This document shows positions 6,431 through 7,136 of a DNA stretch of 7,136 nt, piece after piece. The stretch comes from an uncultured Duganella sp. GTDB taxonomy: Bacteria; Pseudomonadota; Gammaproteobacteria; Burkholderiales; Burkholderiaceae. A program made the translations under genes and the position numbers. The stretch spans positions 1-7,136 of the forward strand of contig CAMLRG010000245.1 in assembly GCA_946482335.1 (NCBI GenBank), written 5' to 3'. The notes under the pieces were generated by a model. It did no database searches. It was not told the DNA's origin and was given only the letters and a program-made list of their open reading frames with translations. The stretch's first letter is position 1; each line of letters begins with the position of its first letter.

Positions 6431-7136
6431 TCAGAACGGCAGGTGTGCGTCAGGCTTGGCCGCCAGGATCACGTCGCGGAACTGGCCCTGGATGCGCGCC
6501 AGCGCGGCCGGGGTCTCCGCCTCGAAACGCATCACGATCACCGGCGTGGTGTTGGAGGAACGCGCCAGGCCGAAGCCGTCGGCGTATTCCACGCGCAAGC
6601 CGTCGATGTCGATGATGCGCTCATTGCCCGGGAAGCGGGCCTCTGCCACCAGCTTGGCCATCAGCGAGAAGTTCTCGCCTTCGTTCAGGTGCAGGTGCAG
6701 TTCGGGCGTGCTGTCCGATTTCGGCAGCGCGTTGAGCAAGGCCGAAGGATCGGCATGCCTGGTCAGGATTTCCAGCATGCGCGCGCCGGCGTACAGGCCA
6801 TCGTCGAAACCGTACCAGCGGTCCTTGAAGAAGATGTGGCCGCTCATTTCGCCGCCCAGCGGGGCGCCGGTTTCCTTCAGCTTGGCCTTCACCAGCGAGT
6901 GGCCGGTCTTGTACATCAGTGGCTTGCCGCCGGCCTGTTCGATGTAAGGCGCCAGGTGGCGCGTGCACTTCACGTCGTACAGGATTTCCGCGCCCGGATT
7001 ACGCGACAGCACGTCTTCCGCGAACAGCATCATCTGGCGGTCGGGGAAGATGATCTGGCCATCCTTGGTGACGATGCCCAGGCGGTCGCCGTCGCCGTCG
7101 AAGGCCAGGCCGATTTCGGCATCGGTCTGCTGCAGG
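6431..7136 (-). CDS. Phosphomannomutase/phosphoglucomutase (3' part; 5' end outside window)
   Basis: This is the C-terminal half (234 residues visible) of an alpha-D-phosphohexomutase of the AlgC/ManB type, which interconverts hexose 6- and 1-phosphates and so supplies GDP-mannose or UDP-glucose synthesis. The frame is open from the right edge. The paired ATGs at 7033/7030 are internal, because the 34 codons before them encode the family's metal-binding loop AFDGDGDR (fragment residues 11-18). Also seen: KTGHSLVK (76-83), the sugar-recognition loop GEMSGH (95-100) followed by FFKDRWYGFDDG, and the C-terminal phosphate-binding loop RSSNTTP (192-198). The active-site phosphoserine region lies outside the window. 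Specificity for mannose versus glucose cannot be decided, though this motif set matches bifunctional PMM/PGM enzymes such as AlgC. Its TGA is immediately followed by the waaC ATG, making it the upstream member of the LPS operon in this window. Confidence 0.93.
   Translation of the reverse strand, partial: LQQTDAEIGLAFDGDGDRLGIVTKDGQIIFPDRQMMLFAEDVLSRNPGAEILYDVKCTRHLAPYIEQAGGKPLMYKTGHSLVKAKLKETGAPLGGEMSGHIFFKDRWYGFDDGLYAGARMLEILTRHADPSALLNALPKSDSTPELHLHLNEGENFSLMAKLVAEARFPGNERIIDIDGLRVEYADGFGLARSSNTTPVIVMRFEAETPAALARIQGQFRDVILAAKPDAHLPF

Overview
The window is a compact, GC-rich, gene-dense chromosomal stretch from a Gram-negative bacterium. It is probably a betaproteobacterium of the Oxalobacteraceae type (Massilia, Duganella, Janthinobacterium or a relative). 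That assignment rests on recalled gene order (glyS-gmhB-plsC-metallopeptidase on one side, phosphomannomutase-waaC-waaA on the other), on the protein sequences and on strong G/C third-position bias; no search was run. I see no tRNA, rRNA, CRISPR array, insertion sequence, phage gene or origin. No gene-free stretch is longer than about 26 bases.

The left half (1-3331) is a plus-strand operon. It enters the window inside glyS (glycyl-tRNA synthetase beta subunit, C-terminal half only). It continues with gmhB (heptose bisphosphate phosphatase), plsC (lysophosphatidate acyltransferase, TTG start) and a YgjP/SprT-like zinc metallopeptidase whose 5' end overlaps plsC. The right half (3328-7136) is a minus-strand operon, read from the right edge: the C-terminal half of a phosphomannomutase/phosphoglucomutase, then waaC (heptosyltransferase I), waaA (Kdo transferase) and a GT-A-type glycosyltransferase of unknown acceptor. 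All its junctions are abutting or overlapping (0 nt, 2 nt, and a 4-nt GTGA overlap).

The two operons meet tail to tail, and both last genes stop inside one shared TTAA (3328-3331). No terminator hairpin is visible between them.

Functionally, most of the window serves the cell envelope. GmhB makes a precursor of ADP-heptose. WaaA puts Kdo on lipid A, and WaaC adds the first heptose to that Kdo. The mutase interconverts hexose phosphates for sugar-nucleotide synthesis, and PlsC makes phosphatidic acid for membrane phospholipid. The last glycosyltransferase is a candidate for a species-specific LPS or surface-glycan step. I found no clearly novel system. The points most worth checking are that glycosyltransferase, the HX4E form of the PlsC active-site motif, the shared convergent stop, and the proline/alanine-rich N-terminus of the metallopeptidase with a GC-rich hairpin in its coding sequence.
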